A stretch of 64,000 nt of DNA from Cytophagaceae bacterium (lineage in GTDB: Bacteria; Bacteroidota; Bacteroidia; Cytophagales; Cytophagaceae): positions 165,387-229,386 of the forward strand of contig JALONH010000003.1 in NCBI GenBank assembly GCA_025455005.1, read 5' to 3'. A model generated the notes under the pieces. It worked only from the letters and a program-made list of their open reading frames with translations, did not search any database and was not told the origin of the DNA. Shown in pieces: positions 1 through 8,761 of the stretch. Numbering within the stretch: position 1 is the first letter of the stretch; each line of letters begins with the position of its first letter. The position numbers were made by a program, and so were the translations under genes.

Positions 1-38
1 CAAGAATATATAAAATATTTAAACATATAATCAGTCGA

Positions 39-764
39 ATGCAACATCGAATACTTATTACTATTTGTGCCAGAGGGGGGTCTAAAGGTATTCCGGGAAA
101 GAATATAAAGCCTATTGGAAACAGGCCTTTAATTGATTATACTATTCAGAGAGCTAAACAATTTGCTGAACGGCATAAGGCTACCATTACGTTATCAACC
201 GATTCATTAGAGATCATACAAGTAGCTGCAGATTGTGGTTTAACATCCAATTATATACGTCCGGATTATTTAGCTTCAGACGATGCAGGTAAAATTGATG
301 TAATAAAAGATATTCTGTTAACAGAAGAAAAATATCATGCTACAACATTTGATTATATACTTGACCTTGATGTTACGTCGCCCTTACGCACATTATCCGA
401 TTTAGAACAATCATTTGAGATGATTAAAAATAATGCTGACATGATGACTTTATTTTCGGTTAACAAGGCTGCAAGAAATCCCTATTTTAATATGGTAGAA
501 CAACAAGAAAATGGCTTTTATGGATTAGTTAAAAAAGTACAACAATCTACACTTACAAGACAGTCTGCTCCGGCTGTATACGATTTAAATGCATCCTTTT
601 ATTGGTATAAACGTGCTTTTTTTGACTTAAATCTTACCACACCTATTACTTATGCAACTTCTATATTTATTATGGATCATATATGTTTTGATTTAGATCA
701 CCCCATAGATTTTGAATTTTTAAACTATCTCATCACAAACAATAAACTGAACTTCGAACTTTGA
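39..764 (+). CDS. Acylneuraminate cytidylyltransferase family protein (CMP-nonulosonate synthetase)
   Basis: Activates a nine-carbon acidic sugar (sialic, legionaminic or pseudaminic acid) with CTP to give the CMP-sugar donor for surface glycans; cytosolic. The N-terminal nucleotide-binding motif ARGGSKGIPGKN lies at residues 11-22 and the second motif DLDVTSPLR at 109-117, as in NeuA/PtmB-type enzymes rather than CMP-KDO synthetases, which carry a different N-terminal loop. The 241-residue length fits the family. The next gene overlaps it by 4 bp (TTGA), and an oxidoreductase and an SDR follow, an arrangement known from legionaminate loci. The exact sugar cannot be read from sequence, and no synthase (NeuB-like) lies inside the window. 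Confidence 0.88.
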   Translation: MQHRILITICARGGSKGIPGKNIKPIGNRPLIDYTIQRAKQFAERHKATITLSTDSLEIIQVAADCGLTSNYIRPDYLASDDAGKIDVIKDILLTEEKYHATTFDYILDLDVTSPLRTLSDLEQSFEMIKNNADMMTLFSVNKAARNPYFNMVEQQENGFYGLVKKVQQSTLTRQSAPAVYDLNASFYWYKRAFFDLNLTTPITYATSIFIMDHICFDLDHPIDFEFLNYLITNNKLNFEL

Positions 765-1696
765 AACTATTAATTATAGGATTAGGCTCCATTGCTCAAA
801 AACATATACAGGTACTCCGAGAATTGCAACCGGATGTAATACTATATGCGCTTCGATCCTCAATGGATAGTACGAATTATGACCATATTCATAATATTTT
901 TTCGGTCGACACAATAAATGAAATCCAACCCGATTTTATACTTATTAGCAATCCTACTGTATTACATGCTTCAACGTTATTATCGTTAACATCATTCAAC
1001 ATCCCTTTATTTATAGAAAAACCTGTACTACATAACTTAGATTCAGCGCCCATTCTGTTAGATTGGATAACGAATAAATCTATCAAAAACTATATTGCTT
1101 GTAATTTAAGGTTTCTAGATAGTTTAGTATATGTTAAAAATGAAGTTTTAAAAAGTCCATCCGCATTAAACGAAGTAAATGTTTATGCCGGTTCTTATTT
1201 ACCGGATTGGAGGCCAAATAAAAATTTCAGAAATACCTATAGCGCGAATGCTTCTATGGGAGGAGGTGTTCATTTAGATCTTATACATGAATTAGATTAT
1301 ATCTATTGGATGTTCGGTAAACCTAAACAGACGAATGCAGTTTTAAGAAGCGTTTCCTCTTTATCAATAGATGCGGTAGATTATGCGAATTATTCTTGTA
1401 TGTATGATTCCTTTACCGTTAATGTAATATTGAATTATTATAGAAAAGATTCTAAAAGGACATTGGAACTCGTGTTTAATGAGGGAACAATCCTTGTTGA
1501 TTTACTTCTAAATAAAATTTCGTCATCAGATGGTACAGTATTATTTCAAAGTAATCAAACTGTTTTTGATACCTATAAAAGTCAAATGCGTTATTTCTTA
1601 GAGTATCTCAAATCAGATACTTTATATTCGATGAATGATTTTAATCAAGGATTAGACGTTTTAAAAATTGGATTAGAGAATGATATTAAAAGATAA
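761..1696 (+). CDS. Gfo/Idh/MocA family oxidoreductase
   Basis: NAD(P)-dependent sugar oxidoreductase, probably acting on a nucleotide sugar or nonulosonate precursor. A Rossmann glycine motif GLGS is at residues 7-10, the family EKP motif at 86-88, and the helix with catalytic His/Asp (GVHLDLIHELDY, H171, D173, H176) is intact. The start is TTG at 761, overlapping the stop of the preceding gene in a TTGA junction; no in-frame ATG precedes the Rossmann motif. It overlaps the following SDR by 17 bp, so the three genes are almost certainly co-transcribed. The substrate is inferred from context only; a PtmF-like role in legionaminate formation is one possibility. Confidence 0.85.
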   Translation: MKLLIIGLGSIAQKHIQVLRELQPDVILYALRSSMDSTNYDHIHNIFSVDTINEIQPDFILISNPTVLHASTLLSLTSFNIPLFIEKPVLHNLDSAPILLDWITNKSIKNYIACNLRFLDSLVYVKNEVLKSPSALNEVNVYAGSYLPDWRPNKNFRNTYSANASMGGGVHLDLIHELDYIYWMFGKPKQTNAVLRSVSSLSIDAVDYANYSCMYDSFTVNVILNYYRKDSKRTLELVFNEGTILVDLLLNKISSSDGTVLFQSNQTVFDTYKSQMRYFLEYLKSDTLYSMNDFNQGLDVLKIGLENDIKR

Positions 1697-2420
1697 AATA
1701 ATTATTGTAACAGGAGGGAGTGGTTTATTAGGACGTTCTATCCTAAAGGACTTAGCTTCAAAGGGAGCTACCCCGGTGAATGTAGATATACTTCAACCTG
1801 ATAAGGCCGATTATCCCTTTGTATATGGCGATACTACGGATGCCAATAGTATAGCTACCATAATTCAAACGGTTCATTCTTCATTCGGACAAATTCATGG
1901 AATAGTAAACAATGCTTATCCAAGAACATCAGATTGGGGAATTGCTTTTGAAAACGATAATACGTTAACTTCTTGGAGAAAGAATATTGATTTACAATTA
2001 AATAGTTATGCAGCGGTTTGTCAAGAATATATTAAATATTGTAAGAGCTATAAAAGTGGAAGTATCGTTAATATGGCTTCGATATATGGAGTAGTAGGAA
2101 ACGACTTTTCCATTTATAAAGGTACAGACATTCAACCTGTAGCTGCTTATTCAGCTATTAAAGGAGGTTTGATTAACTTTTCGCGTTATTTAGCCTCTTT
2201 ATATGGTCAGGATGGAATACGCGTTAATGTTGTTTCTCCCGGTGGAATATTTGATCATCAAAATCCTATTTTCGTTGAACACTATGAAAATAAAGTACCC
2301 TTAAAACGAATGGGAACTCCTGAGGATATAGCTCCTGCGGTCAGCTTTTTATTGTCAGATGAGGCACGGTATATTACGGGACATAATTTAATGGTAGATG
2401 GCGGATGGACAGCAATATAA
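1680..2420 (+). CDS. SDR family oxidoreductase (glycan locus)
   Basis: Classical short-chain dehydrogenase/reductase. The cofactor motif TGGSGLLG is at residues 11-18, the NNA motif near 77-79, and the catalytic Ser134 / Tyr157-x3-Lys161 set is present; the C-terminus TGHNLMVDGGW is typical. Translation starts inside the preceding oxidoreductase gene, indicating tight coupling. Together with the CMP-sugar synthetase and the Gfo/Idh/MocA enzyme it resembles the PtmA-type SDRs of legionaminate/pseudaminate loci, but the substrate is inferred. It could equally act on another amino-sugar intermediate. Confidence 0.85.
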   Translation: MILKDKIIIVTGGSGLLGRSILKDLASKGATPVNVDILQPDKADYPFVYGDTTDANSIATIIQTVHSSFGQIHGIVNNAYPRTSDWGIAFENDNTLTSWRKNIDLQLNSYAAVCQEYIKYCKSYKSGSIVNMASIYGVVGNDFSIYKGTDIQPVAAYSAIKGGLINFSRYLASLYGQDGIRVNVVSPGGIFDHQNPIFVEHYENKVPLKRMGTPEDIAPAVSFLLSDEARYITGHNLMVDGGWTAI

Positions 2421-2432
2421 TTTATATGTACC

Positions 2433-3317
2433 ATGAATTTATTTATTAATTTAGCATTACACATAAAGTCATTTGCACAGTTAATGATACAAACAGTAGT
2501 ATCTTGTATAAAGATAATACTGTTGTATAAAAGATGCTCACCACTTCCTACTTCCACACATTCCACTTGTATTGTTTTAGGAAATGGACCATCTTTAAGA
2601 AATACCTTAGAAGAGAGCTTGCCATTTCTTTCACAACATGAATTACTTTGTGTTAATGGATTTGTGTTCTCTGATTATTTTAAAAAACTACAGCCCACCA
2701 ATTATATGTTGTTTGATCCTATCTTTTTTTCGGAAGAGGGTATTAAAAGAGATAATATAAAAGGTATTTATGATTCGTTGGCAAGCATAGTCGATTGGCC
2801 AATGAACTTATTGGTTCCCGTTCAAGCTAAAAAATCTGCTTTTTTTAATACATTTTTATTGAAAAACAAGCATATAAAAGCCGTTTATTTCAATTATATC
2901 GTTCTAGAAGGATTCAACTGGTTTAAACATTGGGCTTTCAAAAACAACTTAGGAATGATTCAATCACAATCCGTAGTTGTTGCCGGATTGTTCTTATCCA
3001 TTAATCGTGGATATAAAACAATTTATTTAGTTGGAGCAGATACCTCATGGCACGAAGAATTAAGAATCAATAATGAAAATCTATTAATACTAAAAGATAC
3101 AAATTTTTATAACACATCCGTTGCATCTCAAAAAGATATTCCATTATTACATCCTGAAAATAAGAATAAAATATCCATGTATACTCAATTCATGAGTACA
3201 GCTAAGGTTTTTAAAGGGTATGAAAATATATATCATTATGCGCGTTATAGGAGTATAGTCATTTATAATGCAAGTGTTAAATCCTATATTGATGCATTTG
3301 ACCGGATAAAAATTTAA
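2433..3317 (+). CDS. GNGPSL-motif protein, possible nonulosonate (sialic-acid-like) transferase
   Basis: 294-residue protein with an N-terminal hydrophobic stretch (about residues 10-31) followed by CIVLGNGPSL (GNGPSL at 50-54), a motif shared by GT42 sialyltransferases and by DUF115/MAF proteins implicated in attaching pseudaminic or legionaminic acid. A later segment around residues 185-210 (AGLFLSINRGYKTIYLVGAD then SWHE) is also DUF115-like. It follows the CMP-nonulosonate synthetase operon by 12 bp. A CMP-sugar-dependent transferase is therefore a reasonable guess, but this is inference; a general MptE-like DUF115 fold without transferase activity remains possible. The start at 2433 is the first ATG after the SDR stop. 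Confidence 0.6.
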   Translation: MNLFINLALHIKSFAQLMIQTVVSCIKIILLYKRCSPLPTSTHSTCIVLGNGPSLRNTLEESLPFLSQHELLCVNGFVFSDYFKKLQPTNYMLFDPIFFSEEGIKRDNIKGIYDSLASIVDWPMNLLVPVQAKKSAFFNTFLLKNKHIKAVYFNYIVLEGFNWFKHWAFKNNLGMIQSQSVVVAGLFLSINRGYKTIYLVGADTSWHEELRINNENLLILKDTNFYNTSVASQKDIPLLHPENKNKISMYTQFMSTAKVFKGYENIYHYARYRSIVIYNASVKSYIDAFDRIKI

Positions 3318-3341
3318 TGCAATTAAAACAAAACGTACAGT

Positions 3342-4145
3342 TTGAAAAAATTACTAAAAATTATCTATAGAAACCTTATTTACCTTTTTTATGGGAAAGG
3401 GATATCTTTTATATCGAAGGTAGAATTAAAAACAAAAAAAAGATTTGAAAAGGGAACCCTTCGTTTTTATGGACAAAAATTTCGGTATACAGATGCCGCT
3501 TCCTTTGTGAGTACCTATGAAGAAATATTTATTAAACGAATTTATCAGTTTAATTCAAAATCGAATCAGCCTTATATTATAGATTGTGGTGCAAATATTG
3601 GATTAAGTGTATTGGCTTTCAAACAACAATATCCCAATGCTACCATTTTAGCTTTTGAACCGGATACGAAAATTAGTTCTATGCTAATTGAAAATATTAA
3701 GTCTCTTCAGTTAACGAACGTAGAGGTAGTTCCGAAAGCTGTTTGGACACATGAAGGCGAAATCCATTTTCATGAACAAGGAGGATTATCCGGATCTATT
3801 ATTGAAGATAAAAACACTGCTATATCAACGATTTCTTTACCTAGTATTCGGTTAAAGGATTATTTAAATAGGAAAATTGATTTTCTTAAAATAGACATTG
3901 AGGGTGCCGAATATGAAGTTTTAAAAGACTGTAAAGATGCATTATTCCAGGTTGATTTTTTATTTATTGAGTACCATTCGATGTTGACATCAGAGCAACA
4001 TTTGGATGAAATATTAAGTATCATTAAAAACGCCGGCTTTCGTTATCATATTCAAGAAGCGGCTACCTCACCTCAGCCTTTCATTTATTTACATTCAGTA
4101 CATGGAATGGATTTACAATTAAATATATATTGTTATAGATCATAA
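3342..4145 (+). CDS. FkbM family SAM-dependent methyltransferase
   Basis: Probable O-methyltransferase modifying a glycan or other polymer. The SAM motif IIDCGANIGLSVLAF followed by an acidic FEPD is diagnostic of the FkbM family, and the later DFLKIDIEGAEYEVL segment is the conserved FkbM block. At 267 residues it has the usual length. The start appears to be TTG at 3342 (reads LKKLLKIIYRN...); no ATG gives a better N-terminus. It sits in the same-strand run of glycan genes, 24 bp after the GNGPSL protein, so methyl capping or decoration of the surface sugar is the likely role. Confidence 0.82.
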   Translation: MKKLLKIIYRNLIYLFYGKGISFISKVELKTKKRFEKGTLRFYGQKFRYTDAASFVSTYEEIFIKRIYQFNSKSNQPYIIDCGANIGLSVLAFKQQYPNATILAFEPDTKISSMLIENIKSLQLTNVEVVPKAVWTHEGEIHFHEQGGLSGSIIEDKNTAISTISLPSIRLKDYLNRKIDFLKIDIEGAEYEVLKDCKDALFQVDFLFIEYHSMLTSEQHLDEILSIIKNAGFRYHIQEAATSPQPFIYLHSVHGMDLQLNIYCYRS

Positions 4146-4152
4146 AGAAATA

Positions 4153-4875
4153 ATGAAGTCTGTTGCGATCGTAATACCTATTTATAAAACCAACTTGAAT
4201 GGGAATGAAAAAATTTCTTTATTTCGTTGCATAGAAGTATTTCAACATCGAGAAATAATTTTTGTCTATCCGGAAGGTTTGGATATTACAGTATATAAAC
4301 AAGTAGTGGTTAAGGCGAATTTTATCTCTTTTGAAGCCGATTATTTTAAAAGTGTAGAAAAGTATAGTTTGTTGTTAAATCTTTCTTTGTTTTATAAGTC
4401 ATTTTTAGACTATCAATACATTTTAATATATCAATTGGATGCTTATGTGTTTAGTGACCAATTAGATTATTGGATGGATAAACAATACGATTATATAGGT
4501 GCTCCTTGGATTAATGCTTCATGGATTAAAGAATTAGGTTGGCTAGGAAAATGGGTATATCCCGTTGGAAATGGCGGATTTTCATTACGAAGAGTTAAGA
4601 AGTTTTATTATTCCTCTATACTTCTATATCCTATAGTTCGCTGGTTGTGGCGAAAGAAATGGAATGAAGATTTTTTTTGGACTTCCTTTGCCCATCGTGT
4701 TATACCCGGATTTAACATACCAACGGTAGATACAGCACTTCAATTTGCATTTGAACAAAAGCCCTCGTATTGTTTTAAAAAGAATAACAGTATTTTACCA
4801 ATGGGTTGTCATGCTTGGGAGAAGTATGAACCGGAATTTTGGGAAAAATATATACCTATGAAAGAAAATCAGTAA
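4153..4875 (+). CDS. DUF5672 family protein (putative glycosyltransferase)
   Basis: 240 residues. The sequence YIGAPWIN ... GNGGFSLRR and the C-terminal MGCHAWEKYEPEFWEKYI are characteristic of DUF5672, a family found in polysaccharide loci and assumed to have a GT-A-like fold. The acidic motif YQLDAY (around residue 98) could be the metal/nucleotide-sugar site. It lies 7 bp after the FkbM gene and 4 bp before the GT4 gene, in one operon. Function beyond sugar transfer is not known for the family. Confidence 0.7.
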   Translation: MKSVAIVIPIYKTNLNGNEKISLFRCIEVFQHREIIFVYPEGLDITVYKQVVVKANFISFEADYFKSVEKYSLLLNLSLFYKSFLDYQYILIYQLDAYVFSDQLDYWMDKQYDYIGAPWINASWIKELGWLGKWVYPVGNGGFSLRRVKKFYYSSILLYPIVRWLWRKKWNEDFFWTSFAHRVIPGFNIPTVDTALQFAFEQKPSYCFKKNNSILPMGCHAWEKYEPEFWEKYIPMKENQ

Positions 4876-4879
4876 TACC

Positions 4880-6037
4880 ATGATAGAGACTAAAATTAAA
4901 GGAATTACTTTTTTAACAAGACATTATCCGCCAAGTTTAAATATAAACGGAGAATCGGTTAGTGATTTAGTTTCTTGGTTACAACAGCATAAAAATATTC
5001 CGTGTAGAATTTTAACAATAGATCGAGAAGCCGATGGATTGGGAGGTGCTAAAAAAGAATCTGTGGGCGAAGTGATTCGTATAAAGACGTTATTTAATAA
5101 CAAGAAATCTATATTTAGATTTTTGAGTTTTTTATATGATGGATTTATATTAGCTAAAAAAGCAAAAAAGTATGAAGAGGACTTAATAGTCGTAACGACT
5201 AGTCCACCTTTATTACCTATGTGGGCTTCTATTATATTTAAGAAAAATATGAGATGGGCTTTGTGGTCGTTGGATTTATTTCCGGAGGGTTTTATGGTAA
5301 CAGGCAGAATTAAAGCATCTAATTTTTTTTATAAGTGGTGTCTTAAAAAGTCGTATTCTTTAGTTCCAGACCTACTAATTTCATTGGGCCCTAAACAAGG
5401 AGAGTATCTACAGCAAAATTATCAATCGAACATAACGGAAACTATTTTACCTTGTGGTGTTTTTTTCTTGCATGATATTAATACACAACCTCCGGAATGG
5501 TATGTGAAAGATAAAATTATAATAGGCTATTGTGGTAATGTTCATGATGCCCACAATCCTGATTTTCTAAAAAGGGTAATAGATCACATTCATCCGGATA
5601 AACATTTATTAGTATTAGCCTTATATGGAAGCAAATCACAAGAAGTTCTTGATTATGCTAATGGAAAACAAGGTGTAAAGGTTACCTTAAATGTACCAAG
5701 AAATCAATTACATTTTATAGATATCCACATGGTTACATTGCGGAATGAATGGACGCATATTGCCGTGCCTTCTAAAGCGGTATCGGCTATAAGTATGGGT
5801 TGTCCGATTTTGTTTTGCGGAAATCCGGAAAGTGACAACTGGCATTTACTCCAAAATGCAGGTTGGCACATTCCGGAAAATAATTCCTTAGACATTTCAA
5901 TTCAACGTTTTTTTGAAACGTTAACAATAGAGGCAATTCAATCCAAAAAATTGGCAGCACAATCGGAGTACATACGTTTGAAAAGTTTAGTTCATACCTC
6001 GTATGAGTTGATTGCTCAATTCAGCCAAAAAGAGTAG
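4880..6037 (+). CDS. Glycosyltransferase family 4 protein
   Basis: 385-residue GT-B glycosyltransferase related to WbuB-type enzymes. The N-terminal TRHYPP...INGESVSDLVSWL is the usual acceptor-domain opening, and IIIGYCGNVHDAHNPDFL around residue 213 marks the C-terminal donor-binding domain. The late glutamate-rich EX7E element common in GT4 is not obvious (a VPSKAVSAISMGCPILF stretch takes its place), so the donor is uncertain. It is the last gene of the rightward glycan operon and ends one base before the stop of the convergent epimerase gene, with no terminator hairpin visible between them. Confidence 0.8.
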   Translation: MIETKIKGITFLTRHYPPSLNINGESVSDLVSWLQQHKNIPCRILTIDREADGLGGAKKESVGEVIRIKTLFNNKKSIFRFLSFLYDGFILAKKAKKYEEDLIVVTTSPPLLPMWASIIFKKNMRWALWSLDLFPEGFMVTGRIKASNFFYKWCLKKSYSLVPDLLISLGPKQGEYLQQNYQSNITETILPCGVFFLHDINTQPPEWYVKDKIIIGYCGNVHDAHNPDFLKRVIDHIHPDKHLLVLALYGSKSQEVLDYANGKQGVKVTLNVPRNQLHFIDIHMVTLRNEWTHIAVPSKAVSAISMGCPILFCGNPESDNWHLLQNAGWHIPENNSLDISIQRFFETLTIEAIQSKKLAAQSEYIRLKSLVHTSYELIAQFSQKE

Positions 6038-7090
6038 TTATCGAATATTATTATAAATATCTACCAGTGTAGCTTCCAATGACCATTTTTGTTCCCATTC
6101 CGGATAGTGGTATTTGAATTTTGTTAAGTCTGAAACGTACCAAATATGATCGCCAATCCTATTTTGGTCACTTAATGTATATTGTAGTTTAGTACCGGAT
6201 ATATTTTCGCATAATTTTATAGCTTCTAACATGGAGCAATTCGAAAATCTACCACCTCCTGCATTATAGACTTCACCTTGTTTAGGATTTAAATAAAACT
6301 GCCAAAACATTTCAACTAAATCTTGACTATGGATATTATCTCGAACTTGTTTTCCTTTATATCCAAAAATAGTATAAGGTATTTTTTTTACGGTCGCTTT
6401 CATTAAATAGGAAAGAAAACCATGCAATGGAGCACCACTATGATTGGGCCCGGTTAGACATCCTCCGCGAAATACACCTGTATTCATTTGAAAATATTTT
6501 CCATATTCTTGAACCATGATATCCGCCGCAACCTTAGAAGCACCGAATACGCTATGTTTTGTATTATCAATACTCATGGTTTCGTCTATTCCATTTTTAA
6601 AATAGGAATGGTTAGCATCAATTTCCCATCGTGTATCCGTTTCTACTAGAGGTAAATAATTGGGATTATCCCCATATACTTTATTGGTAGAAGTAAAGAT
6701 AAACACAGATTGGGGACAATATATTCTAGTAAGTTCTAACAGATTTAAAGTTCCGGTTGCATTAACAGAAAAGTCCGTAATGGGTTCCTTTGCTGCCCAG
6801 TCGTGTGAAGGCTGAGCTGCTGTATGTACCACCATTTTAATATCTGAACCATAGGTTTTAAATAGGTTTTCCAAACTGTTAAAATCTCGTATATCGATTT
6901 CATGGTGTACATAATTATCTATTGATTTTTCAATACGATTGATGTTCCAGTTGGTAGAGGCTTCATTACCAAAAAAGTATTTTCGCATATCATTATCTAT
7001 CCCAATAACTTTATCAAATTTATTGGAAAAGAAAGTAACGGATTCACTACCAATCAAGCCTCCAGATCCGGTAATTAGTGCAATATTCAT
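6038..7090 (-). CDS. NAD-dependent epimerase/dehydratase, CDP-paratose 2-epimerase-like
   Basis: Extended SDR acting on a nucleotide sugar. [10 protein letters not shown] at residues 8-17 binds NAD; the stretch [12 protein letters not shown] is typical of the RfbE (CDP-paratose/tyvelose epimerase) subfamily. The catalytic YxxxK position reads FGASK (F182, K186), so the usual Tyr is replaced by Phe; this may be a subfamily trait and needs an alignment. The FRGGCLTGP...HGFLSYL segment forms the sugar pocket. It is transcribed against the glycan operon but clearly belongs to the same locus. A TATCTTTG -7 box lies upstream of the ATG. Confidence 0.8.
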   Translation of the reverse strand: MNIALITGSGGLIGSESVTFFSNKFDKVIGIDNDMRKYFFGNEASTNWNINRIEKSIDNYVHHEIDIRDFNSLENLFKTYGSDIKMVVHTAAQPSHDWAAKEPITDFSVNATGTLNLLELTRIYCPQSVFIFTSTNKVYGDNPNYLPLVETDTRWEIDANHSYFKNGIDETMSIDNTKHSVFGASKVAADIMVQEYGKYFQMNTGVFRGGCLTGPNHSGAPLHGFLSYLMKATVKKIPYTIFGYKGKQVRDNIHSQDLVEMFWQFYLNPKQGEVYNAGGGRFSNCSMLEAIKLCENISGTKLQYTLSDQNRIGDHIWYVSDLTKFKYHYPEWEQKWSLEATLVDIYNNIR

Positions 7091-7129
7091 CTATATTTTT
7101 ATTAATAGGGTATGACGTTGATTAGAAAA

Positions 7130-7137
7130 CAAAGATA
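7130..7137 (-). promoter_or_regulatory. Bacteroidota -7 box upstream of the epimerase gene
   Basis: Reads TATCTTTG on the minus strand, an exact TAnnTTTG match, about 40 bp before the epimerase ATG at 7090. No clean TTG -33 element is seen at the usual distance, so this is a tentative call. Confidence 0.4.
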
Positions 7138-7346
7138 CTCAATTGTAAGTACACATAAACTTTATTCTGTGGATTCTGTATACAGTTGTTCTTGACTCTT
7201 TTTTTCACTGTATTGAAATGAATGGTGTGATATTTTTATGGGGGCTAATTAAAAACTAATTTAAGTATTTGTATTTCAATAGGCTACTTGTACTACAGGT
7301 AAGGATAAGAGGAAACATTTTACTACATTAAATACCAAAAAAAATG

Positions 7347-7354
7347 TACTTTTG
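7347..7354 (+). promoter_or_regulatory. Bacteroidota -7 box upstream of ffh
   Basis: TACTTTTG matches TAnnTTTG and ends 27 bp before the ffh ATG. It lies in the 291-bp divergent gap (7091-7381) between the epimerase and ffh genes, which otherwise holds no gene or RNA that I can recognise. Confidence 0.5.
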
Positions 7355-7381
7355 TACTCCTGTTAAAAGGATGTTAACCCT

Positions 7382-8713
7382 ATGTTTGAGAATTTAAGTC
7401 AGAAACTCGATAAGGCCTTTAAAACTTTAAAAGGACAAGGCAAAATAACTGAAATAAACGTTGCAACTACCGTTAAGGAAATTCGAAAAGCCTTAATAGA
7501 CGCAGACGTTAATTATAAGGTTGCTAAAACAGTTACAGATGCTATTAAAGAAAAAGCATTAGACCGAGAGGTATTGATATCGGTTTCTCCGGGTCAGCTC
7601 TTTGTGAAAATCACGCATGAAGAACTATCAGGATTAATGGGAGGGGAGAAAGTAGACATCAACCTGAAAGGTGATCCATCCATTCTTCTTATAGCGGGGT
7701 TACAAGGTTCCGGTAAGACTACTTTTTCCGGTAAACTGGCAGCTTATATCAAAAAACAAGGTAAGAACGTGTTATTAGTTGCTGGAGACGTATACCGTCC
7801 GGCGGCTATTGACCAATTAAAGGTATTAGGGGAACAAGTAGGAGTAGAGGTATACGCAGAACCGGAGAATAAAAAACCGGTTCAAATCGCCTTAAATGCC
7901 CTAGATTATGCCAAAAAGAATAATAAGAAAGTAGTAATTGTTGATACAGCCGGACGCTTAGCTGTAGATGAGGAAATGATGGAAGAAATTGCTCAGGTTA
8001 AAAAAGCAATTAATCCTTCTGAAACCCTTTTTGTTGTCGACTCCATGACCGGCCAGGACGCAGTTAATACGGCAAAAGCATTTAACGATCGAATCAATTT
8101 TGATGGTGTTGTATTGACCAAGTTAGATGGGGATACTCGAGGTGGAGCGGCCCTTTCCATTAGAACGGTCGTGGAGAAGCCTATCAAATTTATCTCTACA
8201 GGAGAAAAAATGGATGCTTTGGATGTCTTTTATCCGGAGCGTATGGCTAGTAGAATCTTGGGAATGGGGGATGTGATTTCTTTGGTTGAGCGAGCGCAAC
8301 AAGTATTCGACGAAGAAGAGGCCAAAAAATTAAATCAAAAGCTCAGAAAGAACCAGTTTAATTTTGAAGACTTTTTAGGTCAAATCCAGCAAATCAAAAA
8401 AATGGGTAGTATTAAGGATTTGATGGGAATGATACCGGGAATGGGCAAAATGATGAAAGACGTGGAGTTGGATGATGATGCATTTAAGCCCATTGAAGCT
8501 ATTATTTTTTCTATGACCAAGGAAGAAAGAGAAAATCCGGACTTAATAAATGGAAGTCGTAGAGCTCGTATTGCAAGAGGATCCGGAACATCAATACAAC
8601 AAGTAAACAACTTGATGAAGCAGTTTGAAGACATGCGAAAAATGATGAAGACAATGAATAAAATGCAAGGAAAAGGACTTCCGCCTAACATGAAACAAAT
8701 GATGCGACGATAA
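7382..8713 (+). CDS. ffh: Signal recognition particle protein Ffh (SRP54)
   Basis: GTPase that binds signal sequences on nascent chains together with SRP RNA and delivers ribosomes to FtsY. 443 residues in standard N-G-M order: four-helix N domain, G domain with P-loop GLQGSGKTT (about residue 107), DTAGR and TKLDGD motifs, then a Met-rich M domain (GMIPGMGKMMKDVE and the C-terminal MRKMMKTMNKMQGKG) with the RRARIARGSG RNA-binding segment. Start is the first ATG after the promoter. A strong hairpin terminator follows immediately. Monocistronic. Confidence 0.97.
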   Translation: MFENLSQKLDKAFKTLKGQGKITEINVATTVKEIRKALIDADVNYKVAKTVTDAIKEKALDREVLISVSPGQLFVKITHEELSGLMGGEKVDINLKGDPSILLIAGLQGSGKTTFSGKLAAYIKKQGKNVLLVAGDVYRPAAIDQLKVLGEQVGVEVYAEPENKKPVQIALNALDYAKKNNKKVVIVDTAGRLAVDEEMMEEIAQVKKAINPSETLFVVDSMTGQDAVNTAKAFNDRINFDGVVLTKLDGDTRGGAALSIRTVVEKPIKFISTGEKMDALDVFYPERMASRILGMGDVISLVERAQQVFDEEEAKKLNQKLRKNQFNFEDFLGQIQQIKKMGSIKDLMGMIPGMGKMMKDVELDDDAFKPIEAIIFSMTKEERENPDLINGSRRARIARGSGTSIQQVNNLMKQFEDMRKMMKTMNKMQGKGLPPNMKQMMRR

Positions 8714-8714
8714 C

Positions 8715-8744
8715 AAAAAAGCCGAGATAATCTCGGCTTTTTTT
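8715..8744. terminator. Bidirectional intrinsic terminator between ffh and pdhB
   Basis: Perfect stem GCCGAGA (8721-8727) / TCTCGGC (8731-8737) with a 3-base loop, preceded by an A-run and followed by a T-run, so it works on both strands between the convergent ffh and pdhB genes. Confidence 0.9.
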
Positions 8745-8761
8745 ATTGAATATAAGATGTT

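Noticed and set aside
1..30. Possible last codons of an upstream gene (stop TAA at 28-30)
   Set aside because: Only nine codons are visible; cannot distinguish from chance.
7111..7194. 27-codon frame in the ffh/epimerase gap
   Set aside because: Too short, no promoter fit, no recognisable composition; probably chance.
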